Origin: Streptomyces zhihengii
GTDB lineage: Bacteria > Actinomycetota > Actinomycetes > Streptomycetales > Streptomycetaceae
Direction of reading: 5' to 3'
NCBI RefSeq assembly: GCF_016919245.1
Contig: NZ_JAFEJA010000001.1
Span: forward strand, 744,001 to 808,000
Length of the DNA stretch: 64,000 nt
The notes beneath the pieces were generated by a model, which had not been told where the DNA came from, searched no databases, and was given only the letters and a program-made list of their open reading frames with translations. Within the stretch, counting starts at the first letter, position 1. Each line of letters starts with the position of its first letter. Below are positions 8,414-15,723 of this stretch, in pieces. Made by a program: the position numbers and the translations under genes.

Positions 8414-8445
8414 CCCCGGGGCGACGGCGGGCGACGGCCCCGGGG
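8414..8445. terminator. Convergent terminator between monooxygenase and urtE
   Basis: Perfect 9-bp arms CCCCGGGGC (8414-8422) and GCCCCGGGG (8437-8445), loop 14 nt, in the 46-bp gap between two genes that converge; it can serve both strands. Confidence 0.6.
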
Positions 8446-8454
8446 GTCGTGCCG

Positions 8455-9156
8455 TCACACGCTGAGAGCCTCCCGCACGGTGTGCTCGGCCGCGGTCCCG
8501 CCCTCCCCGCAGGACGTCACCCGGCCCGCCTCCAGCACGTGGTAGCGCTGGGCCGCGCGCATCGCGAAGCCCACGTGCTGCTCGACGAGGAGGACGGACA
8601 GGCCCCGGCGGTGCGACAGGGCGATGACCGTCTCCTCGATCTCGGCGACGACGGACGGCTGGATGCCCTCCGTCGGCTCGTCGAGCAGCAGCAGCCGCGG
8701 CCGGAGGACCAGGGCACGGGCCAGGGCGAGCTGCTGCCGCTGGCCCCCGGAGAGCAGCCCGGCCCGGCGCCGGGCGAGTTCGCGCAGCACGGGGAAGAGG
8801 TCCATGGCCTCGGCCACGGCCTCCTTCCCGCCGGGGCGGCCGTCCGCGACGAGGAGCAGGTTCTCGGCGGTGGTGAGGTGCGGGAAGGACTGCTGCCCCT
8901 GGGGGACGTACGCCATGCCGCGGGCGACCCGCTCGTGCGGGGCGAGCCGGGTGATGTCCTCGCCGTCGAGGAGCACCGTGCCGCCCGTCGGCCGGATCAG
9001 GCCCATGGCGGCGCGCAGCAGGGTGCTCTTGCCGGCGCCGTTGTGGCCGAGCACGGCGGCGACGCCGTCCTCGGGGACGGTGACGTCCACCCCGTGGAGC
9101 ACGGTGGTGCGGTCGTAGCCGGCCCGGACGTCCTTGATCTCCAGCACGGGTCTCAT
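8455..9156 (-). CDS. urtE: Urea ABC transporter ATP-binding subunit UrtE
   Basis: A 233-residue ATPase of the LivF/UrtE type: Walker A GHNGAGKST near residue 36, signature LLSGGQRQQLALARAL and Walker B LLLLDEPTEGI. The phrase EPTEGIQPSVV is typical of UrtE. Together with UrtD it powers urea import through UrtB and UrtC. Its ATG overlaps the urtD stop in the tetranucleotide ATGA (9153-9156), so translation is coupled. It is the last gene of the five-gene operon and is followed by a convergent terminator. Confidence 0.94.
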   Translation of the reverse strand: MRPVLEIKDVRAGYDRTTVLHGVDVTVPEDGVAAVLGHNGAGKSTLLRAAMGLIRPTGGTVLLDGEDITRLAPHERVARGMAYVPQGQQSFPHLTTAENLLLVADGRPGGKEAVAEAMDLFPVLRELARRRAGLLSGGQRQQLALARALVLRPRLLLLDEPTEGIQPSVVAEIEETVIALSHRRGLSVLLVEQHVGFAMRAAQRYHVLEAGRVTSCGEGGTAAEHTVREALSV

Positions 9157-9950
9157 GCCTCCTCGGCGACGGTTGCGGGGACGGCGGCCGGCTCCGGACC
9201 GCCGGCCGGCTCCGGTTCGGTGGCGCGCCCGAGGTAGACCTCCTGGACCCTGGCGTCGGCCTGGACCTCGGCGACGGTGCCCTGCTTGAGGACCTTGCCG
9301 GCGTGCAGCACGGTGACGCTGCGGGCGAAGGAGCGCATGAAGTCCATGTCGTGCTCGATGACGACGACGGTGCGGTCCTCGCCGATCCTGCGCAGGAGTT
9401 CGCCGGTGGCCTCGCGTTCGTCGTGGCTCATCCCGGCGACCGGTTCGTCGAGCAGCAGCAGGCGCACGTCCTGGACGAGCAGCATGCCGATCTCCAGCCA
9501 CTGCTTCTGACCGTGCGCGAGCACGCCCGCCGGGCGGTCGCGCAGCCCGGTGAGGCCGGTGGTCTCCAGTGCCCGCACCACCGGCTCCGGGACGTCCCTG
9601 CGGCGGCGCAGCATCGTCAGCGCGGAGCGGCCGGCCCCGGCGGCGATGTCGAGGTTCTGCAGGACGGTCAGTTCCTCGAAGACGGTGGCCGTCTGGAAGG
9701 TGCGGCCGATGCCGTTCCTGGCGATGCGGTGGACGGGCCGGCCGAGCATCTCCTCGCCGCCGAAGCGGACCGAGCCGGTGGCCTTCACCAGGCCGGTGAC
9801 GGCGTCGACGACGGTGGTCTTGCCCGCGCCGTTGGGGCCGATGAGGAAGCGCAGGTCGCCCGGGAGGATGTCCAGGTCGACGCCGTCGACGGCGGTGAAG
9901 CCGTCGAACGTCACACGCAGGTCGCGGACGGTGAGCCCGTCGCCGTTCAT
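9153..9950 (-). CDS. urtD: Urea ABC transporter ATP-binding subunit UrtD
   Basis: A 265-residue ATPase of the LivG/UrtD type: Walker A GPNGAGKTT, Walker B LLLLDEPVAGM, and the UrtD-specific signature region LAHGQKQWLEIGMLL in place of the canonical LSGGQ. About 20 C-terminal residues form a Pro/Glu/Ala-rich tail. The ATG at 9950 overlaps the urtC stop by ATGA. Subunit of the urea permease UrtABCDE. Confidence 0.94.
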   Translation of the reverse strand: MNGDGLTVRDLRVTFDGFTAVDGVDLDILPGDLRFLIGPNGAGKTTVVDAVTGLVKATGSVRFGGEEMLGRPVHRIARNGIGRTFQTATVFEELTVLQNLDIAAGAGRSALTMLRRRRDVPEPVVRALETTGLTGLRDRPAGVLAHGQKQWLEIGMLLVQDVRLLLLDEPVAGMSHDEREATGELLRRIGEDRTVVVIEHDMDFMRSFARSVTVLHAGKVLKQGTVAEVQADARVQEVYLGRATEPEPAGGPEPAAVPATVAEEA

Positions 9951-11155
9951 GCCGTCTCCCCCTTCGGGTTCGCAGTGGCCGGGACCGGGGTGGCCGGGAC
10001 CGGGGTGGTCGGGACCGCGGTGGCCGGGACCGGGGTGGTCGGGACCGGAGTGGCGGTGGTGGCCGTGCGGCGTCGGCGCAGCACGGCGCCGAGGGAGGCG
10101 AGGCCGCCCGGGAGGAAGCCGACGGCCAGCACGAACAGCAGGCCCTGGGCGTACGTCCAGGCGGCGGGGAAGGACTCGGAGAGGGTGCTCTGCGCCCAGG
10201 CGACGGCGACGGCTCCGAGCACGGCGCCCACCAGGCTGGCCCGGCCGCCGACCGCGGCGCCGATGACGAAGCCGATGGAGGGCACGATGCCGATGAGCGC
10301 CGGGGAGATGATGCCGACGGCCGGTACGAACAGGGCGCCGGCCAGGCCCGCCATGCCCGCAGCGACGACATAGGCGACCAGCTTCACGTCGGCCGGGTTG
10401 TAGCCGAGGAAGCGGACCCGCTCCTCGGAGTCCCGCACGGCGACGAGGAGTTCGCCGTAGCGGGAGACGAACAGCATGCGCGCGAGGGCCATGGTGAGCA
10501 GCAGGGCGACGGCGATGACGACGTACACGGTGCGCTGGTTGACCGGGTCGCGCAGGTCGTAGCCGAAGAAGCCCTGGATGTCGGTGAGGCCGTTGGTGCC
10601 GCCGGTGGTGGCCTGCTGGCCGATCAGCCAGATGGCCAGGGCGGCGGCGAGCGCCTGGCTGAGGATGGCGAAGTAGGCGCCCTTGACCCTGCGCCGGAAG
10701 ACGAGGAAGCCGAGCAGGGCGGCGACGGCCATCGGCAGCAGCACGGTGGCGGCCAGCGCGAAGACCGGGTCGGCGAAGGGCTGCCACCACCACGGCAGGG
10801 TGTCGCCGCTGCCGTAGAGGAGCATGAAGTCCGGCAGCGTCTCCCCGGCCGCGGCGGCGTCCGCGAGCTTGAGGTGCATCGCCATGGCGTAACCGCCGAG
10901 GCCGAAGAAGACGCCCTGGCCGAGGACGAGGAGTCCGCCGCGTCCCCAGGCCAGGCTCACGCCGACGGCGACGATCGCGAAGCAGAGGTACTTGGCGAGC
11001 AGGCTGAGCCGGAAGTCGGACAGGGCGAGCGGTGCGACGCCGAGCAGGAGCACGGCGCCGGCGAGGAAGGCGGCGGGCACCCGCAGCCGGGCGCTCCGGT
11101 CCTTCCCGGGCGGTGCGGCGGGGGCGGTCTCGGGCGGTGCGGCGGTCGTCGTCAT
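9947..11155 (-). CDS. urtC: Urea ABC transporter permease UrtC
   Basis: A 402-residue LivM-type permease with roughly ten hydrophobic segments (about 28-350) and the family sequences WGRGGLLVLGQGVFFGLGGYAM and GITDIQGFFGYDL-like GLTDIQGFFGYDL. It pairs with UrtB to form the membrane channel. The C-terminal tail (about residues 365-402) is a Pro/Val/Thr/Ala repeat coded by five 15-bp units, see 9975-10049. The ATG at 11155 overlaps the urtB stop by 4 nt. Confidence 0.93.
   Translation of the reverse strand: MTTTAAPPETAPAAPPGKDRSARLRVPAAFLAGAVLLLGVAPLALSDFRLSLLAKYLCFAIVAVGVSLAWGRGGLLVLGQGVFFGLGGYAMAMHLKLADAAAAGETLPDFMLLYGSGDTLPWWWQPFADPVFALAATVLLPMAVAALLGFLVFRRRVKGAYFAILSQALAAALAIWLIGQQATTGGTNGLTDIQGFFGYDLRDPVNQRTVYVVIAVALLLTMALARMLFVSRYGELLVAVRDSEERVRFLGYNPADVKLVAYVVAAGMAGLAGALFVPAVGIISPALIGIVPSIGFVIGAAVGGRASLVGAVLGAVAVAWAQSTLSESFPAAWTYAQGLLFVLAVGFLPGGLASLGAVLRRRRTATTATPVPTTPVPATAVPTTPVPATPVPATANPKGETA
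9975..10049. repeat. Five 15-bp tandem repeats in the 3' end of urtC
   Basis: Units of GTGGCCGGGACCGGG and close variants repeat five times in frame and encode, on the minus strand, a pentapeptide series of PVPAT/PVPTT type. The periodicity of 15 bp keeps the reading frame, so copy number can vary without breaking urtC. Confidence 0.8.
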
Positions 11156-12036
11156 GCCAGGCTCCGGGTGCGCAGTGTGTACAGGCCCTGGGGTCGCCAC
11201 TGGAGGAACGCGACGATCGCGACGAGCACGACGACCTTCGCGACGCTGACCGTGGTCGAGTACTCCAGCACGGACTGGAGCACGCCGAGGGCGAAGGCCG
11301 TGATGACCGCGCCCTTGAGCTGGGCGATGCCGCCGACGACCACCACGAGGAAGGCGTCGACGATGTAGTTGGTGCCCATGGTCGGGCCGATGGGGCCGAC
11401 GAGGGTGAGGGCGACGCCGGCGAGGCCGGCCAGTCCGGAGCCGATGAAGAAGGTCGTCCGGTCGACCCGGCCGGTGGCGATGCCGGACACCTTGGCGAGG
11501 TCCCGGTTCTGCACCACGGCGCGGATCCGGCGGCCGAGCGGTGTGGACCGCATGACGACGGTGAGGCCGAGGACGCACAGCAGGGCGAGGCCCAGGATGA
11601 ACAGCCGGTTGGTGGCGAGGGTCGTGCCCGCGAAGCCGATGTTGCCGGTGAGCCACTCGGGGGCGCGGGTCTGGACGTTGGGGGCGCCGAAGATGTCGCG
11701 GGCCAGTTGCTGGAGCATCAGCGATACGCCCCAGGTGACGAGCAGGGTGTCCAGCGGTCTGGTGTACAGGCGGCGGATGAGCAGCCACTCCAGCAGCGCG
11801 CCCATCGCGCCGGCGACGAGGAAGGCGGTGGGCAGGGCGACGAGCAGGGAGAACCCGGCGTCGCCGATGGCCTGCTGGAGCAGGTAGGCGGTGTAGGCGC
11901 CGGCCATCATGAACTCGCCGTGCGCCATGTTGATCACGCCCATCTGACCGAAGGTCAGGGTGAGGCCGAGCGCGATGAGGAGGAGGACGGCACCGATGCT
12001 GATGCCGGTGAAGGACTGGTTGAGGACGACCGTCAT
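11152..12036 (-). CDS. urtB: Urea ABC transporter permease UrtB
   Basis: A 294-residue LivH-type permease with hydrophobic segments from residue 10 onward and the conserved GQMGVINMAHGEFMMAGAYTAY block that marks UrtB/LivH N-termini. The NYIVDAFLVVVVGGIAQLKG stretch is also typical. The start at 12036 has GGAG 7 nt upstream. It is separated from urtA by 117 bp containing a hairpin, and overlaps urtC by 4 nt. Confidence 0.94.
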   Translation of the reverse strand: MTVVLNQSFTGISIGAVLLLIALGLTLTFGQMGVINMAHGEFMMAGAYTAYLLQQAIGDAGFSLLVALPTAFLVAGAMGALLEWLLIRRLYTRPLDTLLVTWGVSLMLQQLARDIFGAPNVQTRAPEWLTGNIGFAGTTLATNRLFILGLALLCVLGLTVVMRSTPLGRRIRAVVQNRDLAKVSGIATGRVDRTTFFIGSGLAGLAGVALTLVGPIGPTMGTNYIVDAFLVVVVGGIAQLKGAVITAFALGVLQSVLEYSTTVSVAKVVVLVAIVAFLQWRPQGLYTLRTRSLA

Positions 12037-12122
12037 GGAGCGGCTCCGGGGGAACGGGCGGGGTGCGGGTACCGGGCGGGTCCGGCGCCTTCGGGGGCCG
12101 GACGCGCCGTGTGCGGGGCCGG

Positions 12123-12147
12123 GCCCGCCCCGGGGACCGGGGCGGGC
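12123..12147 (-). terminator. Intercistronic hairpin between urtA and urtB
   Basis: Perfect 11-bp arms GCCCGCCCCGG (12123-12133) and CCGGGGCGGGC (12137-12147), just after the urtA stop. Such structures commonly stabilise the receptor mRNA or cause partial termination so that binding protein is made in excess over membrane subunits. Confidence 0.6.
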
Positions 12148-12153
12148 GCCTGC

Positions 12154-13407
12154 TCAGGAGAGGCCGGAGGCCCAGTCGTAGCCCTTGAGGTAGGGGTCGG
12201 GTGCGACGGGGCCGCCGGAGTTCCACACCTCGGTGATGCGGCCGTCGGCGCCGACCTTGCCGATGCGGGCGGTCTTGTGGACGTGCTGGGTGGCGCCGTC
12301 CACGGTGACCTTGCCCTCGGGGGCGTCGAAGGCGATGCCGTCCGCGGCGGCCTTGACGGCGGCGACGTCGAAGGAGCCCGCCTTCTCGACCATCCGCTTC
12401 CACAGGTGGACCGAGACGTAGGCCGCCTCCATCGGGTCGCTGGTCGGCTTGTCCTTGCCGTAGGCGGCCTGGTAGGCGGTGACGAAGCCGGTGTTCGCCG
12501 CGCCCGGGGTGGTCTGGTAGTAGTTCCAGGCGGTGAGCTGGCCCTCCAGGTACTGGGTGCCGATGCTCTTGACCTCCTCCTCGGCGATGGAGACGGAGAG
12601 CACCGGGAGGCTTCGCGCGGTGAGGCCGCCGGACTTGTACTCCTTGAAGAAGGCCACGTTGCTGTCGCCGTTGAGGGTGTTGAAGACGGCGTCGGCCCCG
12701 GCGTCCTTGACCTTGTTGACGATGGTCCCGAACTCGGTGGAGCCGAGCGGCGCGTAGTCCTCGCCGACCACCTTCATGCCGTTGGCCGCCGCGTACGCCT
12801 TGATGATCTTGTTGGCGGTGCGCGGGAAGACGTAGTCGCTGCCGACCAGGTACAGCCGGGTGTGGCCCTGCTTCTTGAGGTAGTCGAGGGCGGGCACGAT
12901 CTGCTGGTTGGTGGTGGCGCCCGTGTAGAAGATGTACGGGGACTGCTCCAGGCCCTCGTACTGGACGGGGTAGAAGAGCAGCGCCTTGTGGCGTTCGAAG
13001 ACGGGCTTGACGGCCTTGCGGCTGGCCGAGGTCCAGCAGCCGAAGGTGGCGGCGACCCGGGTGTCGGTGATGAGGGCCTCGGCCTTCTCGGCGAAGGTGG
13101 GCCAGTCGGACGCGCCGTCCTGGCTGACCGGTTCGAGCTTCTTGCCGAGGACGCCGCCCGCCGCGTTGATCTCCTTCACGGCGAGCAGCAGCGCGTCGCG
13201 GACGGTGACCTCGCTGATGGCCATGGTGCCCGAGAGGGAGTTCAGCAGACCGACCTTGACGGTGTCCCCGGACGTGTCCGCCGTGGCGCCGGAGCCGGTC
13301 GACGTCGTGCCTCCGGTCTTGGCGCCGCAGGCGCTGAGCGCGGCGGTCGCACCGAGGGCGGACACGCCCGTCAACAGGCCGCGTCTGCTCAGGATGAGCT
13401 CGGACAT
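12154..13407 (-). CDS. urtA: Urea ABC transporter substrate-binding lipoprotein UrtA
   Basis: A 417-residue receptor. The N-terminus [19 protein letters not shown] carries a twin-arginine pattern and ends in lipobox LSAC with Cys27, so it is probably a Tat-exported lipoprotein. The mature part contains [30 protein letters not shown] and [17 protein letters not shown], features of the UrtA/amide-binding periplasmic family. It captures urea outside the membrane and delivers it to UrtBC. AGGAGG lies 8 nt before the ATG. The 411-bp upstream region contains GlnR-like boxes. Confidence 0.95.
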   Translation of the reverse strand: MSELILSRRGLLTGVSALGATAALSACGAKTGGTTSTGSGATADTSGDTVKVGLLNSLSGTMAISEVTVRDALLLAVKEINAAGGVLGKKLEPVSQDGASDWPTFAEKAEALITDTRVAATFGCWTSASRKAVKPVFERHKALLFYPVQYEGLEQSPYIFYTGATTNQQIVPALDYLKKQGHTRLYLVGSDYVFPRTANKIIKAYAAANGMKVVGEDYAPLGSTEFGTIVNKVKDAGADAVFNTLNGDSNVAFFKEYKSGGLTARSLPVLSVSIAEEEVKSIGTQYLEGQLTAWNYYQTTPGAANTGFVTAYQAAYGKDKPTSDPMEAAYVSVHLWKRMVEKAGSFDVAAVKAAADGIAFDAPEGKVTVDGATQHVHKTARIGKVGADGRITEVWNSGGPVAPDPYLKGYDWASGLS

Positions 13408-13580
13408 GCACTACCTCCTGGCCCGTACAGGGCGTTGCGAAGTGGAGCGTGAGGAAAGGGGGAGGAAAGAGAGAACAGCGGGCGCTTCAGGGGCGGCTGC
13501 GTCGGCGCACGGGGTGCCGGCCGTTTCGCTGTGGCGTCCGGGCCGGTCGCTGAAGTGCGTCCACAGCCTGCGCGCGAACT

Positions 13581-13618
13581 GTTTCCCGCATGTTTCTGCG
13601 CAATTGAAGAACAGTTTC
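13581..13618 (-). promoter_or_regulatory. 11-bp-phased GTTTC boxes, candidate GlnR site for urtABCDE
   Basis: On the plus strand GTTTC occurs at 13581, 13592 and 13614, with ATTGA at 13603 filling the fourth position; all are exactly 11 bp apart. Read on the minus strand this is GAAAC-n6-TCAAT-n6-GAAAC-n6-GAAAC, close to the actinobacterial GlnR pattern of alternating GTnAC and GAAAC half-sites with 11-bp periodicity. urt operons are known GlnR targets in several actinomycetes. The site lies 170-210 bp upstream of urtA. The 411-bp gap 13408-13818 also holds the divergent marR promoter. Confidence 0.55.
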
Positions 13619-13818
13619 CAGCGGAAGTTTTCACGCAGGCAACTTCGCCGTATTGCGGCGCTTGCCAACGGATATGACGGCACGTCGGATGCCGTTTTCG
13701 ATGCTTCCGGTGGAAAGGATGTGATTCCTGAATTCTCTTGTCACGCATGTGCCGGTCGGCGGTAGGCTCCTGCCGTTCCCGACGCGGGGACGCGCACGGA
13801 CGCGAACCGAGGAGAGCG

Positions 13819-14295
13819 ATGGCGAGGCGGTCTGTGGAACTGCTCGACCTGCTGACCCGGGCGGAGCGGCTCGCCGCACGCCGGGTGCAGTCCGTGCTCG
13901 CGGAGTTCGACTGCTCCGTGGAGGCGTGGCGGGTGCTGGACCTGCTCGCGGACGGCGAGGGGCACCATATGACGGCCCTCGCCGACCACGCCTTCCTGCC
14001 GGCACCGACGCTGACGAAGCTGGTGGATCAGCTCGTCGACCAGAATTTCGTCTTCCGCAGGATCGACCCCGCCGACCGGCGCCGGGTGCTGGCCCATCTC
14101 ACACCGCGGGGCCTGGAGCGCCGGCGGCTGCTGGCCGAGGCGGTGCGCGCCGACCGCGGCGCCTGGGAGCCGCTGCTCGCCGCGGAGGACGGCAGACGGC
14201 TGGCCGTGCTGCTGGACCGCCTGGCCTCGGCCCTCCGCGAGGAGGACGGCGTCACCCCGCCTCGTGCGGAGCGCTCAGCTGGGCGAGCACGTTGA
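13819..14295 (+). CDS. MarR-family transcriptional regulator
   Basis: A 158-residue protein starting MARRSVELLDLLTRAERLAARR after a GAGGAG site. It has a winged helix-turn-helix: EAWRVLDLLADGEGHHMTAL, then APTLTKLVDQLVDQNFVFRRIDPADRRR, the DxRxxR-like wing of MarR proteins, and a C-terminal dimerisation helix. It is transcribed divergently from urtABCDE, a common position for a local repressor. Its last 44 bp overlap the 3' end of the convergent AmiC-like gene. Ligand unknown; urea or amide metabolism is suggested by both neighbours. Confidence 0.88.
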   Translation: MARRSVELLDLLTRAERLAARRVQSVLAEFDCSVEAWRVLDLLADGEGHHMTALADHAFLPAPTLTKLVDQLVDQNFVFRRIDPADRRRVLAHLTPRGLERRRLLAEAVRADRGAWEPLLAAEDGRRLAVLLDRLASALREEDGVTPPRAERSAGRAR

Positions 14296-15370
14296 AGTCT
14301 AGCCCGTCGGCCTCGGCCAGATAGATCCGCTGGCGCGCGTGCCGGCCCTCCAGGCCGATCAGACCGCGCGGGCCCTCGTACCGCACGGACTCGGCCGCCG
14401 CCCCGATCGCGGACACGTCCAGGGTGCGTGCCCGTTCGACGAGCGCCGCGAGCAGCAGCACCCCTTCGTAGCAGGACTCGCCGAGGCTGCCGGGCGTCGG
14501 GGCCTGGATGCCGAACCGGGCGGCGTAACGCCCGTGGAAGTCCAGGGTGTTGCCGTCGGCGAGCGAGGCGAAGAAACCGGCCGTGCTGTACAGGTCGGCG
14601 GTGGCGCCGGGGCCGCTGCCGAGCAGCATGTTCTCGTCCATCAGGGTGCTCAGGCGCAGGCAGCGCTGGTCGAGCCCACAGGCGGCGAAGGCCCGGTTGA
14701 AGCGGACCGCGTCGCTGCCGACCAGGAGCATCAGCACGGCGTCCGCGTCGGCGTGCTCGATCCGGCGCAGCACCTCGCGGAAGTCCTCGGTGCCCAGCGG
14801 GAGGTACGCCTCGCCGCAGACCCGGCCGCGCGCGGTGCGGGCGTAGCGGCGTGCGGCACGGGCGGTGTGCCGCGGCCAGACGTAGTCGTTGCCGACGACG
14901 AACCAGCGCCGCACCCCGCGGGCGTCGCCGAGCAGCCGCATGGCGGGCAGGAGTTGCCCGGCCGGTGTCTCGCTGGTCATGAAGACGCCCTCGGTGCGCT
15001 CGCCGCCCTCGTACAGGGCCGTGTAGACGTACGGCACCCGGTGGGCGACCCGTGGGGCGAGGGCCCGCCGGACGGAGGAGATGTGCCAGCCGGTGACGCC
15101 CTGCACGGTGCCGGTCTCCACCAGGGCCTCGACCTCGGCCGCCACCCGCCGCGGGTCCGCGCCGCCGTCGACCTCCAGCAGCCGCAGCTCCCTGCCGAGC
15201 ACCCCGCCCGCCTTGTTGACCTCGTCGGCGGCGAGCCGTGCGCAGGTCAGACAGGTGGGGCCGAAGATCCCGGCGGGCCCCTGCTGGGGGTACACGAGGG
15301 CGACGTCCAGGGTCGATTCGTCGGGGACGAACCACTCGGGGACGCGGACCGGGGGCGGCGGACGGTGCAT
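14252..15370 (-). CDS. Cytosolic AmiC-like amide/urea receptor protein
   Basis: A 372-residue type I periplasmic-binding fold (Peripla_BP_5): DVALVYPQQGPAGIFGPTCL, AADEVNKAGGVLGRELRL, GWHISSVRRALAP and FVVGNDYVWPRHTARAARRY. It is similar to UrtA in its core but begins MHRPPPPVRVPEWFVPDES with no signal peptide or lipobox, as in Pseudomonas AmiC, a cytoplasmic amide sensor that controls the antiterminator AmiR. No ANTAR/AmiR gene is seen nearby. It is probably an intracellular sensor for urea or a short amide linked to the urt operon or to the MarR protein (inference). Its 3' end overlaps marR by 44 bp in antisense. Confidence 0.85.
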   Translation of the reverse strand: MHRPPPPVRVPEWFVPDESTLDVALVYPQQGPAGIFGPTCLTCARLAADEVNKAGGVLGRELRLLEVDGGADPRRVAAEVEALVETGTVQGVTGWHISSVRRALAPRVAHRVPYVYTALYEGGERTEGVFMTSETPAGQLLPAMRLLGDARGVRRWFVVGNDYVWPRHTARAARRYARTARGRVCGEAYLPLGTEDFREVLRRIEHADADAVLMLLVGSDAVRFNRAFAACGLDQRCLRLSTLMDENMLLGSGPGATADLYSTAGFFASLADGNTLDFHGRYAARFGIQAPTPGSLGESCYEGVLLLAALVERARTLDVSAIGAAAESVRYEGPRGLIGLEGRHARQRIYLAEADGLDFNVLAQLSAPHEAG

Positions 15371-15480
15371 GGCCTCATGATTGCCGCACCGCATCCGCCG
15401 TCCAAGCCGCGGCCGGGATCGAGACCGATTCGTGGACTTGGCCGCCTCGGGGACCGTGCCGCGGGGCCGGACCCGGCACG

Positions 15481-15680
15481 GGTGCCCGCGCCGCGCCGGG
15501 CGGGTCCGGGCGAAGCCGATCCGCGCGGGTGAGGGGGTGCCCGCGCCGGGCGGGCCCGGGCGAAGCCGAACCGCGCCGGGCGGGTACTGGCGAAGGCGAA
15601 CCGCGCCGGCAAGGGCGTGCCCGCGCCGGTCCGGGCGAAGCCGATCTGCGCGGGTGAGGGAGTGCCCGCGCCGGCCCGGT
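15481..15680. repeat. Degenerate GC-rich repeats in a 353-bp gene-free gap
   Basis: Between the AmiC-like gene and the ABC-F gene, blocks containing CGAAGCCGA or CGAAGGCGA recur at 15511, 15561, 15591 and 15636, each followed by a CGCGC-rich segment and GTGCCCGCGCCG. The spacing is irregular (50, 30 and 45 bp), so this is a decayed or shuffled repeat cluster. No coding frame has family features. The AmiC-like gene's promoter is presumably within 15371-15470. Confidence 0.55.
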
Positions 15681-15723
15681 CCGGGGGCGGCGGCGCCCCG
15701 CCCCGGGCCGGCGGCGCGACGGG

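Noticed and set aside
14252..15370. Secreted urea-binding lipoprotein (second UrtA)
   Set aside because: No signal peptide or lipobox at either candidate start; an AmiC-like cytosolic protein fits better.
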